Shown piece after piece: positions 8,082 to 18,117 of a stretch of 64,000 bases of DNA. The notes beneath the pieces were generated by a model. The model saw nothing but the letters and a program-made list of their open reading frames with translations. It did no database searches and was not told the origin of the DNA. Location: the NCBI RefSeq assembly GCF_001428525.1, contig NZ_LMHW01000010.1, forward strand, positions 615,177 through 679,176, read 5' to 3'. The first letter of the stretch is position 1. Each line of letters starts with the position of its first letter. This DNA is from Flavobacterium sp. Root186. GTDB taxonomy: Bacteria > Bacteroidota > Bacteroidia > Flavobacteriales > Flavobacteriaceae. Made by a program: the position numbers and the translations under genes.

Positions 8082-9677
8082 CTACTTTCTTAAGAATAAA
8101 ATGAAACCTAAAATGCTGACAATTAAAATGCTCAATGCGGCTAAAACTGTGGCTAGATCACGAATGTTTTTTCCTGCCCAATCCATGAATAAAAATTTAT
8201 GCAATATGGCAAAAGAATAACCTTCTACTTTATCCGCATTTTTAACCACAGCCGCCAGTCTTGAAGTTGAAGTTTCGATGAAATACGTTGTTTTTTCCGG
8301 AGTATCGTATGCTAATTTTACAACAGGCAGTCGTTTATTTACAAAACCATATTCTCTGCTTTCAAAATCAGTTAAAACTTTTGATTCTAATAATTTTACA
8401 TTTTCTAATGATACTTCAGGTTCATCAGAGGTTTCGATCATTTCGCAGCAAGCCGCTTGCGGGGCCCCGCCTGTAAAATAGTAAGCTAGATATTCGGCAT
8501 AGTGAAAATCAACATTTGGGACAACTTTATTAGTTGCAGCGTTAATGTAAATCACTTCCGATTTTTGATCTTTCTTTTTACTCCATTTTGAATTAGAATC
8601 TACTTTTGAAGTCTTGAATTTGCTTTTCTCAAGTAATTGACAACGGAAATAAGTTGTATCGTTTAAAGTAATAATACTTGCATTTTGAAAACGGCTCCAG
8701 TCTAAATCTAGTTTATTATTGGCCAGCGGAATTTCTTTAGTTACAAATGTGGGTTCATAGACCATTTGTGATAAAGTGTATGGTGCCCATTTTGTTGTAG
8801 CATGATATGCTCCGCTAAAAGCAAAAGTCAAAGTAAAAAGTGAAACCCAAATCCCAATTTGGCGATGGTATTTTCTAAGTCCTTTTTTAGGAGCCGCATT
8901 ATCTGTCTTTTTGAATTGTTTCCATAATAAACCGTAAATCAAGATTCCGCTTAAAGCAGAAAGTCCAATGATTGACAATAGAAAAATCATGGTAATAATT
9001 CTGATACTATTGTTGGATATCGCATCAATAAATGACCAATTATGAAAAGTATCGAAGAACCAGATAAAAACCTGTCTCGAAGTTGGATTGTAAGTAGCCA
9101 GTTTGCCGGAAGATGTTTCAACATAAACTTCCATAGCATCAGGACGATCAAAAGTTAGTTTGTAAACCGGTAAATAACGATTCACATATTTGTATTGCGA
9201 AGTAAATTCGGTTACAACCTCGCTCTTTTTTACGGCACTTTTTTGATCATCCAGAAAATAGCGAGAAAGCCATTCGGCATATTTTTGATCTCCATCTTCC
9301 AGTTTTTTTCCATTTGAAGTGTCATAATACCATAATTCTCCAAAAATGGTTTTTACCTGATAAAAGGTAGTATTATTAAAAGAGACGATTCGGAAATTTT
9401 TGAATTGGGTGATTTCGTTTTTTTGTAAAACCTCCTGAATAGATAATTTCAGCTGCCCTTTGTCAAATGTTTGCTGTTCCAGTTTTTCATGTGCAATTTC
9501 AGGTTTGAAAAAATGCGCCATAAACGGATGCATTAAACCAGATAATGTCCAGAAAATAACAGGAATAATTGTGATTAAGCTAATAACACGATGCCATTTG
9601 TACATGTGCTGTTTGATTTTTTTTACGATTTTAGAATCTTTCTTTTTAGAAGATTTTCTTTTAGTTTCTTTACTCAT
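8082..9677 (-). CDS. PepSY-associated transmembrane protein
   Basis: The 531-residue inner-membrane protein has a PepSY_TM layout: one helix near residues 32-52 (following HMYKWHRVISL), a large periplasmic part, two helices near 225-295 (with RKYHRQIGIWVS between them), a second periplasmic part and a last helix at the C-terminus. Such proteins commonly accompany TonB receptors for siderophores and are proposed to help reduce or release the metal. This one follows a TonB receptor gene. An unusual segment, GGAPQAACCEMIE, puts two adjacent cysteines in the second periplasmic part. Confidence 0.82.
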   Translation of the reverse strand: MSKETKRKSSKKKDSKIVKKIKQHMYKWHRVISLITIIPVIFWTLSGLMHPFMAHFFKPEIAHEKLEQQTFDKGQLKLSIQEVLQKNEITQFKNFRIVSFNNTTFYQVKTIFGELWYYDTSNGKKLEDGDQKYAEWLSRYFLDDQKSAVKKSEVVTEFTSQYKYVNRYLPVYKLTFDRPDAMEVYVETSSGKLATYNPTSRQVFIWFFDTFHNWSFIDAISNNSIRIITMIFLLSIIGLSALSGILIYGLLWKQFKKTDNAAPKKGLRKYHRQIGIWVSLFTLTFAFSGAYHATTKWAPYTLSQMVYEPTFVTKEIPLANNKLDLDWSRFQNASIITLNDTTYFRCQLLEKSKFKTSKVDSNSKWSKKKDQKSEVIYINAATNKVVPNVDFHYAEYLAYYFTGGAPQAACCEMIETSDEPEVSLENVKLLESKVLTDFESREYGFVNKRLPVVKLAYDTPEKTTYFIETSTSRLAAVVKNADKVEGYSFAILHKFLFMDWAGKNIRDLATVLAALSILIVSILGFILFLRK

Positions 9678-9703
9678 AGTTGAGTTGTTTTTGATTTTTT
9701 TTC

Positions 9704-9797
9704 TGCCACAGATTTCACAGATTAAAATGATTTTTTTATTGAGATTAATGAAGATTAAAGCCCTTATTGATCCTTTTAATCTGTGAAATCTGTGGCA
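9704..9797. repeat. GCCACAGATT word-doublet inverted repeat
   Basis: Arms 9704-9727 and 9774-9797 are perfectly complementary over 24 bp and each carries CACAGATT-type words twice. It fills the gap between the TonB receptor and the PepSY gene. Confidence 0.85.
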
Positions 9798-9802
9798 AAA
9801 AG

Positions 9803-11962
9803 TTATTTCTTTAATGAAAAATTGTACTGAATTCCAAATACAAATGTTCTTGGAGCAGCGGCCGTATATGTTGGCTGCGCATTTGTGGTATTGGCTCTCG
9901 AAACATTGTAGGCGTATAATTTATCAGTCAGGTTGATTACGTTTCCAAAAACTTCAATTCCCTTCCATTGATAACCCACTCTTGCGTTAAAAATGTTGTA
10001 ACCGTAGTATTTTACAGTATTGATCTGATCCTGATAATAACTTCCCACAAGCTGCCATTCGATAGAAGTTCTTAAATTAGGCAGCCAGTTAGGATAATAA
10101 CTTACCTCTGAATTTCCAGACCATTTTGGTGCAGCCGGCATTTCTTTTCCGTTTAAATCCTGAACTGGATCACTTGGTTTGTCTGAAAGTTTAAAATCAA
10201 TATAAGTATGCTGCGCGTAAGTTCCGCCCAAGCGAATATTGAATTGCTTCGAAGGACGATATGTAGCTCCAAATTCAACTCCTTTATGACGCGTTTCTCC
10301 TGCCGAACGATAATCTGTTGAGTTATCTGGAAGTTTGATATTCAACAACTCGTTTTGACCTTCCATATAATAAAAGGCATAATCAAAATTTAGTTTATTT
10401 TGAAGGAAAGAAAGCCATCCGCCCACCTCATAATTATCAAAAGTTGCAGGTTCTAAGTTGTAATAAAAATCAGCTGGAACACCTGTAGTTCCTCCAGTTC
10501 CCGGTTTAGTTCTAAAAATTGATGTAATTCCCGGAGGCGCAAAACCTTGAGAATAATTGCCATAAAAACCGGCAAACTCAACTGGGTTATAATTTGCACC
10601 TACTTTAAAAGTCAGTTTATCGTAGACTTTGCTTCCTGTAGATTTGTCTAAAGCATTATCATAGTCTACTTTCATGTTGTCATATCGACCGCCAACTGTA
10701 AATATTAATTGTTCAATTGGATTAATACTCAATTGCGCATATCCTGCAGAGTTGAAAATATCTGCCGTGTAATCTGCTAATTTTGAGTCTGGATGTTCTG
10801 CAATGATTTCATAAGAATCAACGGTTTGTTTTCCCGCTTCTCCCGGATTTAAGTTTGCTTTCAAATCAATTACATAAGACCAATAAGTAACAGGGGAGTA
10901 ATCGTATAAGGCACCAGCAACAAGTTTTGTATTCAGAAAATCAAATTTTTGAGTATGCTGACCAATTGCTCCATAGCTTTTAAAATTATTCGAGTTTACC
11001 TCGCCTTTAGCCGTTGTAGGATTTACAGTTGGACTCCATTTGATTCCGTAAGAAGGATTTTGGCCTAATTTATTATCACGTAAATAAGCTGTAATATAAC
11101 TGCTTGAATTGCTGTTCCAGTCGTGTTCTAATGTTAAACGGGTTCTTAAAGCATCAGATTTTCTATAGGTAAAATCGGTAGTGCTTTTATAGGTTCTGTT
11201 GTTAAATGCTTCTTCATTTACGCTTCCACTCATGTCAGAATAATATTTTCCATACATAGTATTGCTGATTAATCGGGTAGAAGAAGAGATGTTATAATCG
11301 ATTCTCGCATTCAGATTGTCTTTGTTGTAATCAGAATACGTCATCCAGCCATTTTCCTGTAAACTTGAAATTCCGGCAATATGAAAACCAACTTTTCCGA
11401 TGGTTGCGCCTCCGGCAGCCTGAAATCTTCGGTAGCCATAATTATCTGCCTGAACTCCAAATTTAAATTCCGGATCAACTGGTGGTTTTATCGAAATTAA
11501 ATTGATTGTTCCGCCAACTGCTTCAGGACCATATAAAGAAGAAACCGGCCCTTTTACCACTTCAATACTTTGCAGGTTATATTGATTGATTTCTAATAAA
11601 GCGTTATGATTGAAGATTCCCATTGGGCGAATTGGCAAGCCGTCTTCAAGATATAAATAATAAGCATTAGTTGTCATAGGCTGACGAATCGACATCATAT
11701 GCTGTTCGTTTCCTAAATTGACCATTAAAACTCCCGGCGTTTTGTTTATTATTTCATAAACGGCAGTAGCCTTGGTTTCATTAATAGTTTTGGCGGTTAT
11801 TTTACTAATTGCTACAGGAGTTTCTTTGCGTAAAGCAGCAGTTCTGTTGGCAGTTATGAAAACGTTTTCAAGCTCTTGAGATTCTGTTGTGTCTTTTTCT
11901 ACCTTGTTTTGCGCAAAGACAAATTGTCCTATAAGGAATAGGATAATGTATATTTTTTTCAT
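9803..11962 (-). CDS. TonB-dependent outer-membrane receptor, probably for a metal chelate
   Basis: The 719-residue protein has a signal peptide (cleavage after about residue 17), a plug domain (ITKTPGV-like region at about 65-75 and VVKGPVSSLYGPEAVGGTINL at about 135-155) and a 22-strand barrel ending in FGIQYNFSLKK. There is no N-terminal carboxypeptidase-like domain and no SusD partner, so this is not a Sus-type glycan system. The downstream PepSY protein and the upstream small Cys-motif protein suggest ferric siderophore or copper-related uptake. The ligand cannot be read from the sequence. Confidence 0.88.
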   Translation of the reverse strand: MKKIYIILFLIGQFVFAQNKVEKDTTESQELENVFITANRTAALRKETPVAISKITAKTINETKATAVYEIINKTPGVLMVNLGNEQHMMSIRQPMTTNAYYLYLEDGLPIRPMGIFNHNALLEINQYNLQSIEVVKGPVSSLYGPEAVGGTINLISIKPPVDPEFKFGVQADNYGYRRFQAAGGATIGKVGFHIAGISSLQENGWMTYSDYNKDNLNARIDYNISSSTRLISNTMYGKYYSDMSGSVNEEAFNNRTYKSTTDFTYRKSDALRTRLTLEHDWNSNSSSYITAYLRDNKLGQNPSYGIKWSPTVNPTTAKGEVNSNNFKSYGAIGQHTQKFDFLNTKLVAGALYDYSPVTYWSYVIDLKANLNPGEAGKQTVDSYEIIAEHPDSKLADYTADIFNSAGYAQLSINPIEQLIFTVGGRYDNMKVDYDNALDKSTGSKVYDKLTFKVGANYNPVEFAGFYGNYSQGFAPPGITSIFRTKPGTGGTTGVPADFYYNLEPATFDNYEVGGWLSFLQNKLNFDYAFYYMEGQNELLNIKLPDNSTDYRSAGETRHKGVEFGATYRPSKQFNIRLGGTYAQHTYIDFKLSDKPSDPVQDLNGKEMPAAPKWSGNSEVSYYPNWLPNLRTSIEWQLVGSYYQDQINTVKYYGYNIFNARVGYQWKGIEVFGNVINLTDKLYAYNVSRANTTNAQPTYTAAAPRTFVFGIQYNFSLKK

Positions 11963-12060
11963 TTTAAATTTATATAAATTTTAAAGTAACGTGTGCTTTT
12001 CCTGACTTTACGACAAGAAAAAATCTTTTCAAAAACTATTGAAAAGCGGTTATCAGAAAT

Positions 12061-12438
12061 TTATATAAAATAGGATGGAGGTCGAAAAGTAGTATTTGAA
12101 ACCGAGATTGGTTTTGTGTCAAAAGAAGCAAAAATTTTTGCTTTAGATTCGATAGGTGTAACTAATTTGAAATTAGTAGCAGTGGTATTTTGAATGTAAA
12201 CAACTTCTGCTTTTTCTTTCAGATTGTTTTGCATTCTTTTTTCGTTATCAGCGTATTTTTTTAAACTTTTTTGAAGTTCGCATCGACCATTACAAGAATT
12301 AAAAACCATTTTTCGCTGTACACAGATGGTTTTTGAAATTTCTTCCTGATTCAATTTGAATGAGGTATAAACAAAGAAGCTGCCAAAAGATGGCACTAAA
12401 AGCATACAAGAAAGAAATATGATAAATAGACGTTTCAA
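12061..12438 (-). CDS. small envelope protein with a CNGRC motif
   Basis: The 125-residue protein has an N-terminal hydrophobic helix (signal peptide or anchor) followed by C39-x9-C49-x3-C53 in CVQRKMVFNSCNGRCELQK. A Lys-rich helix and a Pro-rich tail ending FRPPSYFI come next. I recognise the pattern from small hypothetical proteins next to TonB receptors in Bacteroidota, but know no tested function; metal binding is a guess. The start is TTG, because a stop codon lies upstream with no ATG between. A TATTTTTG box (minus strand, 12463-12470) gives a leader of about 20 nt. It is probably the first gene of the module reaching to 8082. Confidence 0.65.
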   Translation of the reverse strand: MKRLFIIFLSCMLLVPSFGSFFVYTSFKLNQEEISKTICVQRKMVFNSCNGRCELQKSLKKYADNEKRMQNNLKEKAEVVYIQNTTATNFKLVTPIESKAKIFASFDTKPISVSNTTFRPPSYFI

Positions 12439-12520
12439 AGCTTTATTCGTTGTTTACGGTTGCAAAAATACAGCTTATTCGATTTATAAAGAATAAATAT
12501 TAGATTTTTTGCAAAAAAAA

Positions 12521-12550
12521 ATCTCCAACTACATTTTTGTAGTTGGAGAT
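12521..12550 (-). terminator. Rho-independent terminator of secA
   Basis: A perfect 13-bp stem (12521-12533 with 12538-12550, core CTCCAACTACA) with a 4-nt loop is followed by an 8-nt T-run on the minus strand. Confidence 0.9.
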
Positions 12551-12575
12551 TGAAAATGTATTTGTCTAAAATTTA

Positions 12576-15500
12576 TTATTTAACAAGAACCCATTCGCCA
12601 TTCGCGATTAAAGATTCAGCTTTTTTAAATTTCATTGTTTCAGTTTTACCTGTTGCAACTTCCTGAACTGTAACAGTATCATTACGGTTGATTTTTGGCA
12701 TATCTCTCACAATTGTTTCAGTAACCTGACGCTGTTGTGTTTCTCCAGCTTCGCGGTTGATGTCTTCGCTATTTGGAATTTCATCTTTGCTTAATTTGAA
12801 GTTTTCTTTTTGACGAACTTCTCTAGCTTCGTGAATTTCAGGAACGTTTTGAGCTGGTAAATCACCTTTAAATAAGAATGAAATAACTTCTTTATTAACG
12901 TTATCTAACATTCCTCTAAACAAGTTGAAAGCTTCTAATTTGTAAATAAGCAATGGATCTTTTTGTTCGTGAACAGCTAATTGAACAGATTGTTTCAATT
13001 CGTCCATTTTACGTAAATGTTTTTTCCAAGCCTCATCAACAATAGAAAGTGTGATGTTTTTCTCGAAATCAGCAATTAACTGAGCTCCTTCGCTTTCGTA
13101 AGCTCTTTTCAAGTCAGTAACAACATTCAAAGTTTTGATTCCGTCTGTAAATGGAACTACAATTCTTTCGAAATGATTGTTTGGCTCTTCATAAACTCCT
13201 CTAATAATAGGGAAAGCTTCTCTTGCGCTTCTTTCTGTTTTTTCAGTGTAAAAAGCCAAAGCTTCTTTGTATACTTTTCCAGTAATTTCAATATCTGATA
13301 ATTTTGTAAAATCAGCTTCTGAAATCGGTGAAGTAATTCCGAAATAACGAATTAAGTCAAAATCAAAACCTTTAAAATCATTTGCAATTTTATTGTTACT
13401 TACGATTAATTCGCAAGTATCATAAAGCATATTCGCAATATCCAGTTTTAAACGCTCGCCAAACAATGCGTGACGACGACGTTTGTAAACTACTTCACGC
13501 TGAGAGTTCATTACGTCATCATATTCTAATAAACGTTTACGAACACCAAAGTTGTTTTCTTCTACTTTTTTCTGAGCACGTTCGATAGATTTAGTCATCA
13601 TAGAATGCTGAATCACTTCACCTTCTTTCAATCCCATTCTGTCCATAACTTTAGCCACTCTTTCAGAACCAAATAAACGCATTAAGTTATCTTCAAGAGA
13701 AACATAAAATTGAGAACTTCCCGGATCTCCCTGACGACCAGAACGACCACGTAACTGTCTGTCAACACGACGTGAATCATGACGTTCTGTACCCACAATT
13801 GCTAAACCTCCGGCAGCTTTTACTTCTGGAGATAATTTAATGTCGGTACCACGACCAGCCATGTTTGTTGCAATAGTTACAACTCCGGCTTTACCAGCTT
13901 CTTCAACGATTTGTGCTTCTTGCTTGTGCATTTTAGCATTCAATACGTTATGAGTGATTCCTCTCATTTTAAGCATACGGCTTAATAGTTCTGAAATCTC
14001 TACAGAAGTTGTTCCAATTAATACGGGTCTTCCAGCGTTTGATAATTCGGTAACATCTTCAATAACAGCGTTGAATTTCTCACGCGTTGTTTTGTATATA
14101 TAATCTTCTTTGTCTTGTCTTGACATTGGACGGTTGGTTGGAATTTCAACAACATCCAGTTTGTAAATCTGCCATAACTCTCCAGCTTCTGTAACAGCCG
14201 TACCAGTCATACCACCTAATTTGCTGTACATTCTGAAATAATTCTGTAATGTAACTGTTGCAAAAGTTTGTGTAGCAGCTTCAATCTTTACATTTTCTTT
14301 AGCTTCGATCGCCTGGTGTAAACCGTCAGAATAACGACGACCATCCATGATACGACCTGTTTGCTCATCGACAATCATAATTTTGTTGTCCATGATAACG
14401 TATTCTACATCTTTTTCAAAAAGAGCATACGCTTTTAAAAGCTGTGTAAGAGTATGGATACGTTCACTTTTTACTCCAAAATCCTGAAATAATCTTTCTT
14501 TAGCTTCTGCCTCAGAATCTTTATCTAGTTTTTGTTTTTCAATAGCAGCAATTTCTGTTCCGATGTCTGGTAAAACGAAGAAATCGGCATCAGTATCTCC
14601 AGAAAGGTATTTAATACCGTTGTCTGTCAATTCTACCTGATTGTTTTTCTCTTCAATCACAAAATACAAAGCTTCATCCACTTTATGCATTTCGCGATTG
14701 TTATCCTGCATGTATTGATTTTCAGTTTTTTGAAGTAATTGTCTAATTCCTTCTTCACTTAAAAATTTAATTAATGCTTTATTTTTAGGTAAACTTCTGT
14801 AAGCTCTTAATAATAAGAAACCACCTTCTTTAGTATTTCCTTCTTTGATTAATTTTTTAGCTTCTGCCAAGAAACTATTTGCTAACTGACGTTGTTGTGC
14901 AACTAAGTTTTCAATTTTTGGTTTCAACTCATTAAATTCATGACGCTCTCCCTGTGGAACTGGTCCTGAAATAATAAGCGGTGTTCTGGCATCATCAATT
15001 AATACAGAATCGACCTCATCGACAATTGCATAATTGTGTTTTCTCTGTACTAAATCGCTTGGAGAATGCGCCATGTTATCTCTTAAGTAGTCAAAACCAA
15101 ATTCGTTGTTGGTTCCGTAAGTGATATCCGCGTCGTAAGCTTTCTTTCTTTGTTCTGTACTTGGCTGGTGATTATCGATACAATCTACAGATAAACCGTG
15201 GAATTCGAATAAAGGAGCTTTCCACGTGCTGTCACGTTTTGCTAAGTAGTCATTCACTGTTACTAAGTGAACTCCGTTTCCTGTCAAAGCGTTTAAGTAA
15301 AGCGGTAAAGTAGCCACTAACGTTTTACCTTCACCTGTTTGCATTTCGGCAACTTTACCTTCGTGCAAAACCATTCCTCCAATTAACTGAACATCATAGT
15401 GAATCATGTCCCAAGTGATGTCTTTTCCGGCAGCATTCCATTTATTAGCCCAAACAGATTTTTCACCGTCAATTGTAATATATGGTTTTGTTGCAGAAAA

Positions 15501-15917
15501 TTCACGGTCTTTTGCAGTTGCAGTAACTTCGATATGAGAGTTTTCTTTGAAACGACGAGCCGTTTCTTTTACTACAGAAAATGCTTCCGGAAGAATTTCC
15601 AATAAAGTTTTTTCAGAGATTTCATAAGCTTCTTTTTCAAGAGCGTCTATTGCATCATAAATATCTTCTCTTTTGTCGATATCTTCAATGTTTTCAACTT
15701 CAGCTTTTAGAGAAGCGATTTTTGCATCTTTATCTGCTCTTGCTTCTTTAATTTTTTCTTTAAAATAAGTGGTTCTCGCTCTTAGTTCGTCATGAGATAA
15801 ACTCATTAAACTAGTTTCGAAAGTCTTAATTTTGTTTAAGTAAGGTTGTAAAGCTTTGACATCTTTTTGAGATTTATCACCTACAAAGACCTTAATGATG
15901 CTATTTATGAAACTCAT
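12576..15917 (-). CDS. secA: preprotein translocase ATPase SecA
   Basis: SecA drives Sec-dependent export across the inner membrane. Walker A ([14 protein letters not shown]) and Walker B ([15 protein letters not shown]) are clear, as is the second motor motif region ([13 protein letters not shown] and [10 protein letters not shown]). At 1113 residues it is about 200 longer than the E. coli protein. The extra length includes a charged helical insertion at about residues 325-430, after the DDARTP motif, and a long C-terminal tail. The C-terminal Cys/His zinc element of proteobacterial SecA is absent. Both differences are normal for Bacteroidota. Confidence 0.97.
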   Translation of the reverse strand: MSFINSIIKVFVGDKSQKDVKALQPYLNKIKTFETSLMSLSHDELRARTTYFKEKIKEARADKDAKIASLKAEVENIEDIDKREDIYDAIDALEKEAYEISEKTLLEILPEAFSVVKETARRFKENSHIEVTATAKDREFSATKPYITIDGEKSVWANKWNAAGKDITWDMIHYDVQLIGGMVLHEGKVAEMQTGEGKTLVATLPLYLNALTGNGVHLVTVNDYLAKRDSTWKAPLFEFHGLSVDCIDNHQPSTEQRKKAYDADITYGTNNEFGFDYLRDNMAHSPSDLVQRKHNYAIVDEVDSVLIDDARTPLIISGPVPQGERHEFNELKPKIENLVAQQRQLANSFLAEAKKLIKEGNTKEGGFLLLRAYRSLPKNKALIKFLSEEGIRQLLQKTENQYMQDNNREMHKVDEALYFVIEEKNNQVELTDNGIKYLSGDTDADFFVLPDIGTEIAAIEKQKLDKDSEAEAKERLFQDFGVKSERIHTLTQLLKAYALFEKDVEYVIMDNKIMIVDEQTGRIMDGRRYSDGLHQAIEAKENVKIEAATQTFATVTLQNYFRMYSKLGGMTGTAVTEAGELWQIYKLDVVEIPTNRPMSRQDKEDYIYKTTREKFNAVIEDVTELSNAGRPVLIGTTSVEISELLSRMLKMRGITHNVLNAKMHKQEAQIVEEAGKAGVVTIATNMAGRGTDIKLSPEVKAAGGLAIVGTERHDSRRVDRQLRGRSGRQGDPGSSQFYVSLEDNLMRLFGSERVAKVMDRMGLKEGEVIQHSMMTKSIERAQKKVEENNFGVRKRLLEYDDVMNSQREVVYKRRRHALFGERLKLDIANMLYDTCELIVSNNKIANDFKGFDFDLIRYFGITSPISEADFTKLSDIEITGKVYKEALAFYTEKTERSAREAFPIIRGVYEEPNNHFERIVVPFTDGIKTLNVVTDLKRAYESEGAQLIADFEKNITLSIVDEAWKKHLRKMDELKQSVQLAVHEQKDPLLIYKLEAFNLFRGMLDNVNKEVISFLFKGDLPAQNVPEIHEAREVRQKENFKLSKDEIPNSEDINREAGETQQRQVTETIVRDMPKINRNDTVTVQEVATGKTETMKFKKAESLIANGEWVLVK

Positions 15918-15962
15918 AATTTATTTGTATTTCTTTATTATATAATATGTATTTGAACCAAA

Positions 15963-15992
15963 AAAAAAGCCTCTGTGATGAGACTTTTTCCT
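15963..15992 (-). terminator. probable terminator of the DUF2795 gene
   Basis: A short stem (AAAAGCCTC with GAGACTTTT, one mismatch) has a 6-nt loop. On the minus strand it is followed by a T-run, just downstream of the DUF2795 gene. Confidence 0.65.
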
Positions 15993-16004
15993 TTGGTTTA
16001 TTTT

Positions 16005-16226
16005 TTAATATTCATCCTCATTCCAAAGATAATCTTCGTCTGTTGGATAATCAGGCCAAATTTCTTCCATTGATTCATATATCTCGCCTTCGTCTTCTAT
16101 TGACTGAAGGTTTTCTACTACTTCTAATGGAGCACCAGCTCTAATAGCGTAGTCAATAAGTTCGTCTTTGTTAGCAGGCCATGGCGCATCACTTAAATAA
16201 GATGCTAATTCTAATGTCCAATACAT
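16005..16226 (-). CDS. DUF2795 family small protein
   Basis: The 73-residue acidic protein begins MYWTLELASYLSDAPWPANK and keeps the family pattern of short helices (LIDYAIRAGAPLEVVENLQ) before a very acidic tail. Its function is unknown. It has a good promoter at 16248-16277 and its own terminator, so it is an independent transcription unit upstream of secA. Confidence 0.85.
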   Translation of the reverse strand: MYWTLELASYLSDAPWPANKDELIDYAIRAGAPLEVVENLQSIEDEGEIYESMEEIWPDYPTDEDYLWNEDEY

Positions 16227-16247
16227 CTGTTATCTGTTTAGTTTGTG

Positions 16248-16277
16248 CAAAAATAAATTTTTTACTGAAAAAGACAA
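16248..16277 (-). promoter_or_regulatory. predicted promoter of the DUF2795 gene
   Basis: Read on the minus strand: TTG (16277-16275), a 19-nt spacer and TATTTTTG (16255-16248). The leader to the ATG at 16226 would be about 15 nt. Confidence 0.6.
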
Positions 16278-16321
16278 GTAAAATTTGATTTATTTTAATA
16301 AAATTTAAGAACGTCTCTTGT

Positions 16322-16478
16322 TAAATTCCAATTTTTAAATTCCAAATCCCAAAAAAGGCACGTGAAATCTCAATATTTAAATTCTAAATCCCAATTTTTA
16401 GAACTTTATTTTGCTTTAAAAATTCGAAAGAATTTAGTTTTTTCTTTGGAATTTGGGATTTCAAAAATTTGGAATTTG
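16322..16478. repeat. imperfect inverted repeat of AAATTCCAAATCCC-type words
   Basis: Left-hand words (AAATTCCAA, AAATTCCAAATCCC, AAATTCTAAATCCC) recur in inverted form at 16445-16478 (TTTGGAATTTGGGATTT and TTTGGAATTT). It occupies most of the gap between the cobalamin adenosyltransferase and DUF2795 genes. No gene is seen in it. Confidence 0.65.
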
Positions 16479-16486
16479 CAGAAAAT

Positions 16487-17056
16487 TTATTTTCTGGGTA
16501 TCCATTTCACTTCCTCCGCTTTTAAGTCTGACGACAACTTCCGTGCCAAGACAAAAAGATAGTCAGAAAGTCGGTTTAAGTACATAATAGCGATTTCAGG
16601 AACGTGTTCATTATGGCTTAAATGTACTGCCAAACGCTCTGCTCGACGGCAAATACAACGGGCAATATGACAATGTGACACGGTTGGATGACCGCCCGGT
16701 AAAACAAAATGAGTCATTTGAGGAAGACTTTCTTCCATTTTATCTATTTCATTTTCTAGTAATTCAATATCAGAATCAATTATTCCAAGATTTTTTAAGC
16801 GAAGTTCTCCATTTTTCAAAACTTCTTTTTCCTGCGGAGTTGCCAAAATGGCGCCTACCGTAAAAAGACGATCCTGAATTTCTATTAAAATAGTTTTATA
16901 ACTCGAATCTATTTCCTGATCGCGAATCAATCCGATATACGAATTTAATTCATCAACAGTTCCGTAACTGTCAATACGAATATGATCTTTAGGAACACGT
17001 GTGCCTCCAAAAAGAGCCGTTGTTCCTTTATCGCCTGTTTTGGTATATACTTTCAT
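16487..17056 (-). CDS. pduO: PduO-type cob(I)alamin adenosyltransferase
   Basis: The enzyme transfers the adenosyl group of ATP to cob(I)alamin to make coenzyme B12. The 189-residue protein starts MKVYTKTGDKGTTALFGG, the ATP-binding N-terminus of the family. It has the YGTVDELNSYIG segment and the CRRAERLAVHL and YLNRLSDYLFVLAR motifs of the trimer active site. No cobalamin synthesis genes are nearby, so it probably serves salvage for adenosyl-B12 enzymes encoded elsewhere. A CTTAG element lies directly upstream of its start. Confidence 0.93.
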   Translation of the reverse strand: MKVYTKTGDKGTTALFGGTRVPKDHIRIDSYGTVDELNSYIGLIRDQEIDSSYKTILIEIQDRLFTVGAILATPQEKEVLKNGELRLKNLGIIDSDIELLENEIDKMEESLPQMTHFVLPGGHPTVSHCHIARCICRRAERLAVHLSHNEHVPEIAIMYLNRLSDYLFVLARKLSSDLKAEEVKWIPRK

Positions 17057-17063
17057 TTTTTTT

Positions 17064-17099
17064 AAGATGCTAAGGTTCTGAGTTGCTAAGATTCTAAGT
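17064..17099 (-). repeat. 36-nt CTTAG element, copy C
   Basis: Read on the minus strand it matches copies A and D (ACTTAGAATCTTAGCA at its start). Its 3' end lies 7 bp upstream of the ATG at 17056. Tandem ATCTAAAAT words follow at 17120-17150, between this element and the ABC transporter gene. Confidence 0.75.
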
Positions 17100-17148
17100 T
17101 TTTCTTTTGTTTGAAAATAATCTAAAATCTAAAATCAGAAATCTAAAA

Positions 17149-17829
17149 TTATTTAGTCGTGTCGCTTTCAATCAAACCATCACGCAAACGAATTACGCGA
17201 TGTGCATAGGCGGCAATATCTTCTTCGTGAGTTACTAAGATTACAGTATTTCCTTGTGCATGAATATCTCCAAAAAGCTTCATGATTTCTACAGAGGTTT
17301 TACTATCTAAGTTTCCTGTTGGTTCATCGGCTAAAATAATCGAAGGTTTGTTGACCAAAGCGCGTGCAATAGCAACACGCTGACGCTGTCCTCCTGACAA
17401 TTGATTCGGCTGGTGATCCATTCTGTCACCTAAATTTACTTGTTTTAAAACCTCAGTAGCTCGTGCATTTCTGTCAGATTTTGAATATCCGGCATAAATC
17501 ATAGGTAAAGCTACATTGTCTAAAGCTGTGGTTCGTGGTAAAAGATTAAAAGTTTGAAAAACAAATCCGATTTCTGTATTACGAATTCCGGCTAGTTCGT
17601 CATCACGCATTTGGCTGACATCCTTTCCGTTTAAAACATATCGTCCGGAAGTTGGCGTATCCAAACAGCCTAACAAATTCATTAAAGTTGATTTCCCGGA
17701 TCCCGAAGGCCCCATTAAAGCGACGTATTCTCCTTTATTGATTTCTAAATTAATTCCTTTTAAAACATATACGATTTCATTACCAAGTACAAAGTTTCGT
17801 GTTATGTCGGTTATTTTAATTAATGCCAT
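17149..17829 (-). CDS. ABC transporter ATPase of the LolD/MacB type
   Basis: The 226-residue ATPase has Walker A GPSGSGKS (residues 40-47), a Q-loop ([16 protein letters not shown]), the signature [15 protein letters not shown], Walker [12 protein letters not shown] and the switch H in VTHE. The [11 protein letters not shown] and TGNLD wording places it in the LolD/MacB/FtsE branch, which powers lipoprotein release or mechanical efflux with a FtsX-like permease. No permease gene is adjacent, so the partner must be encoded elsewhere. It could be co-transcribed with the cobalamin adenosyltransferase downstream, 92 bp away. Confidence 0.88.
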   Translation of the reverse strand: MALIKITDITRNFVLGNEIVYVLKGINLEINKGEYVALMGPSGSGKSTLMNLLGCLDTPTSGRYVLNGKDVSQMRDDELAGIRNTEIGFVFQTFNLLPRTTALDNVALPMIYAGYSKSDRNARATEVLKQVNLGDRMDHQPNQLSGGQRQRVAIARALVNKPSIILADEPTGNLDSKTSVEIMKLFGDIHAQGNTVILVTHEEDIAAYAHRVIRLRDGLIESDTTK

Positions 17830-18060
17830 TTCGTTTTACAATTTTGGATTTAAAAGTACAAAACACTTTTCATAAAAATGATAAGTAGTTTAGAATTGAA
17901 TTTTGTTACAAAAGCTTTTAATAGATATGTATTAAATAAATATGTTTTTTAAAGCAGAAACGGTTATATCATTTTCGATTGATTTTGCATAATTGTCATT
18001 ATTTTGTGAATTTTATAGTATTAAAATGTTTTTAAATTTTCAAACATGACAATAATGTAA

Positions 18061-18089
18061 TTTGTTTGGTTGGCTATTTGGTAAATTTG
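18061..18089 (+). promoter_or_regulatory. strong predicted promoter of the 18118 lipoprotein gene
   Basis: TTTG at 18061-18064, 17 nt, then a perfect TAAATTTG at 18082-18089. Transcription would start near 18095, 23 nt before the ATG. The rest of the 17830-18117 gap shows nothing recognisable. Confidence 0.75.
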
Positions 18090-18117
18090 ATTATAATTAA
18101 TTAAAACAATCAGTATT

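Noticed and set aside
9460..9786. 108-residue plus-strand open frame that runs into the hairpin repeat before the TonB gene
   Set aside because: It is antisense to the PepSY gene and its C-terminal part is translated repeat DNA.
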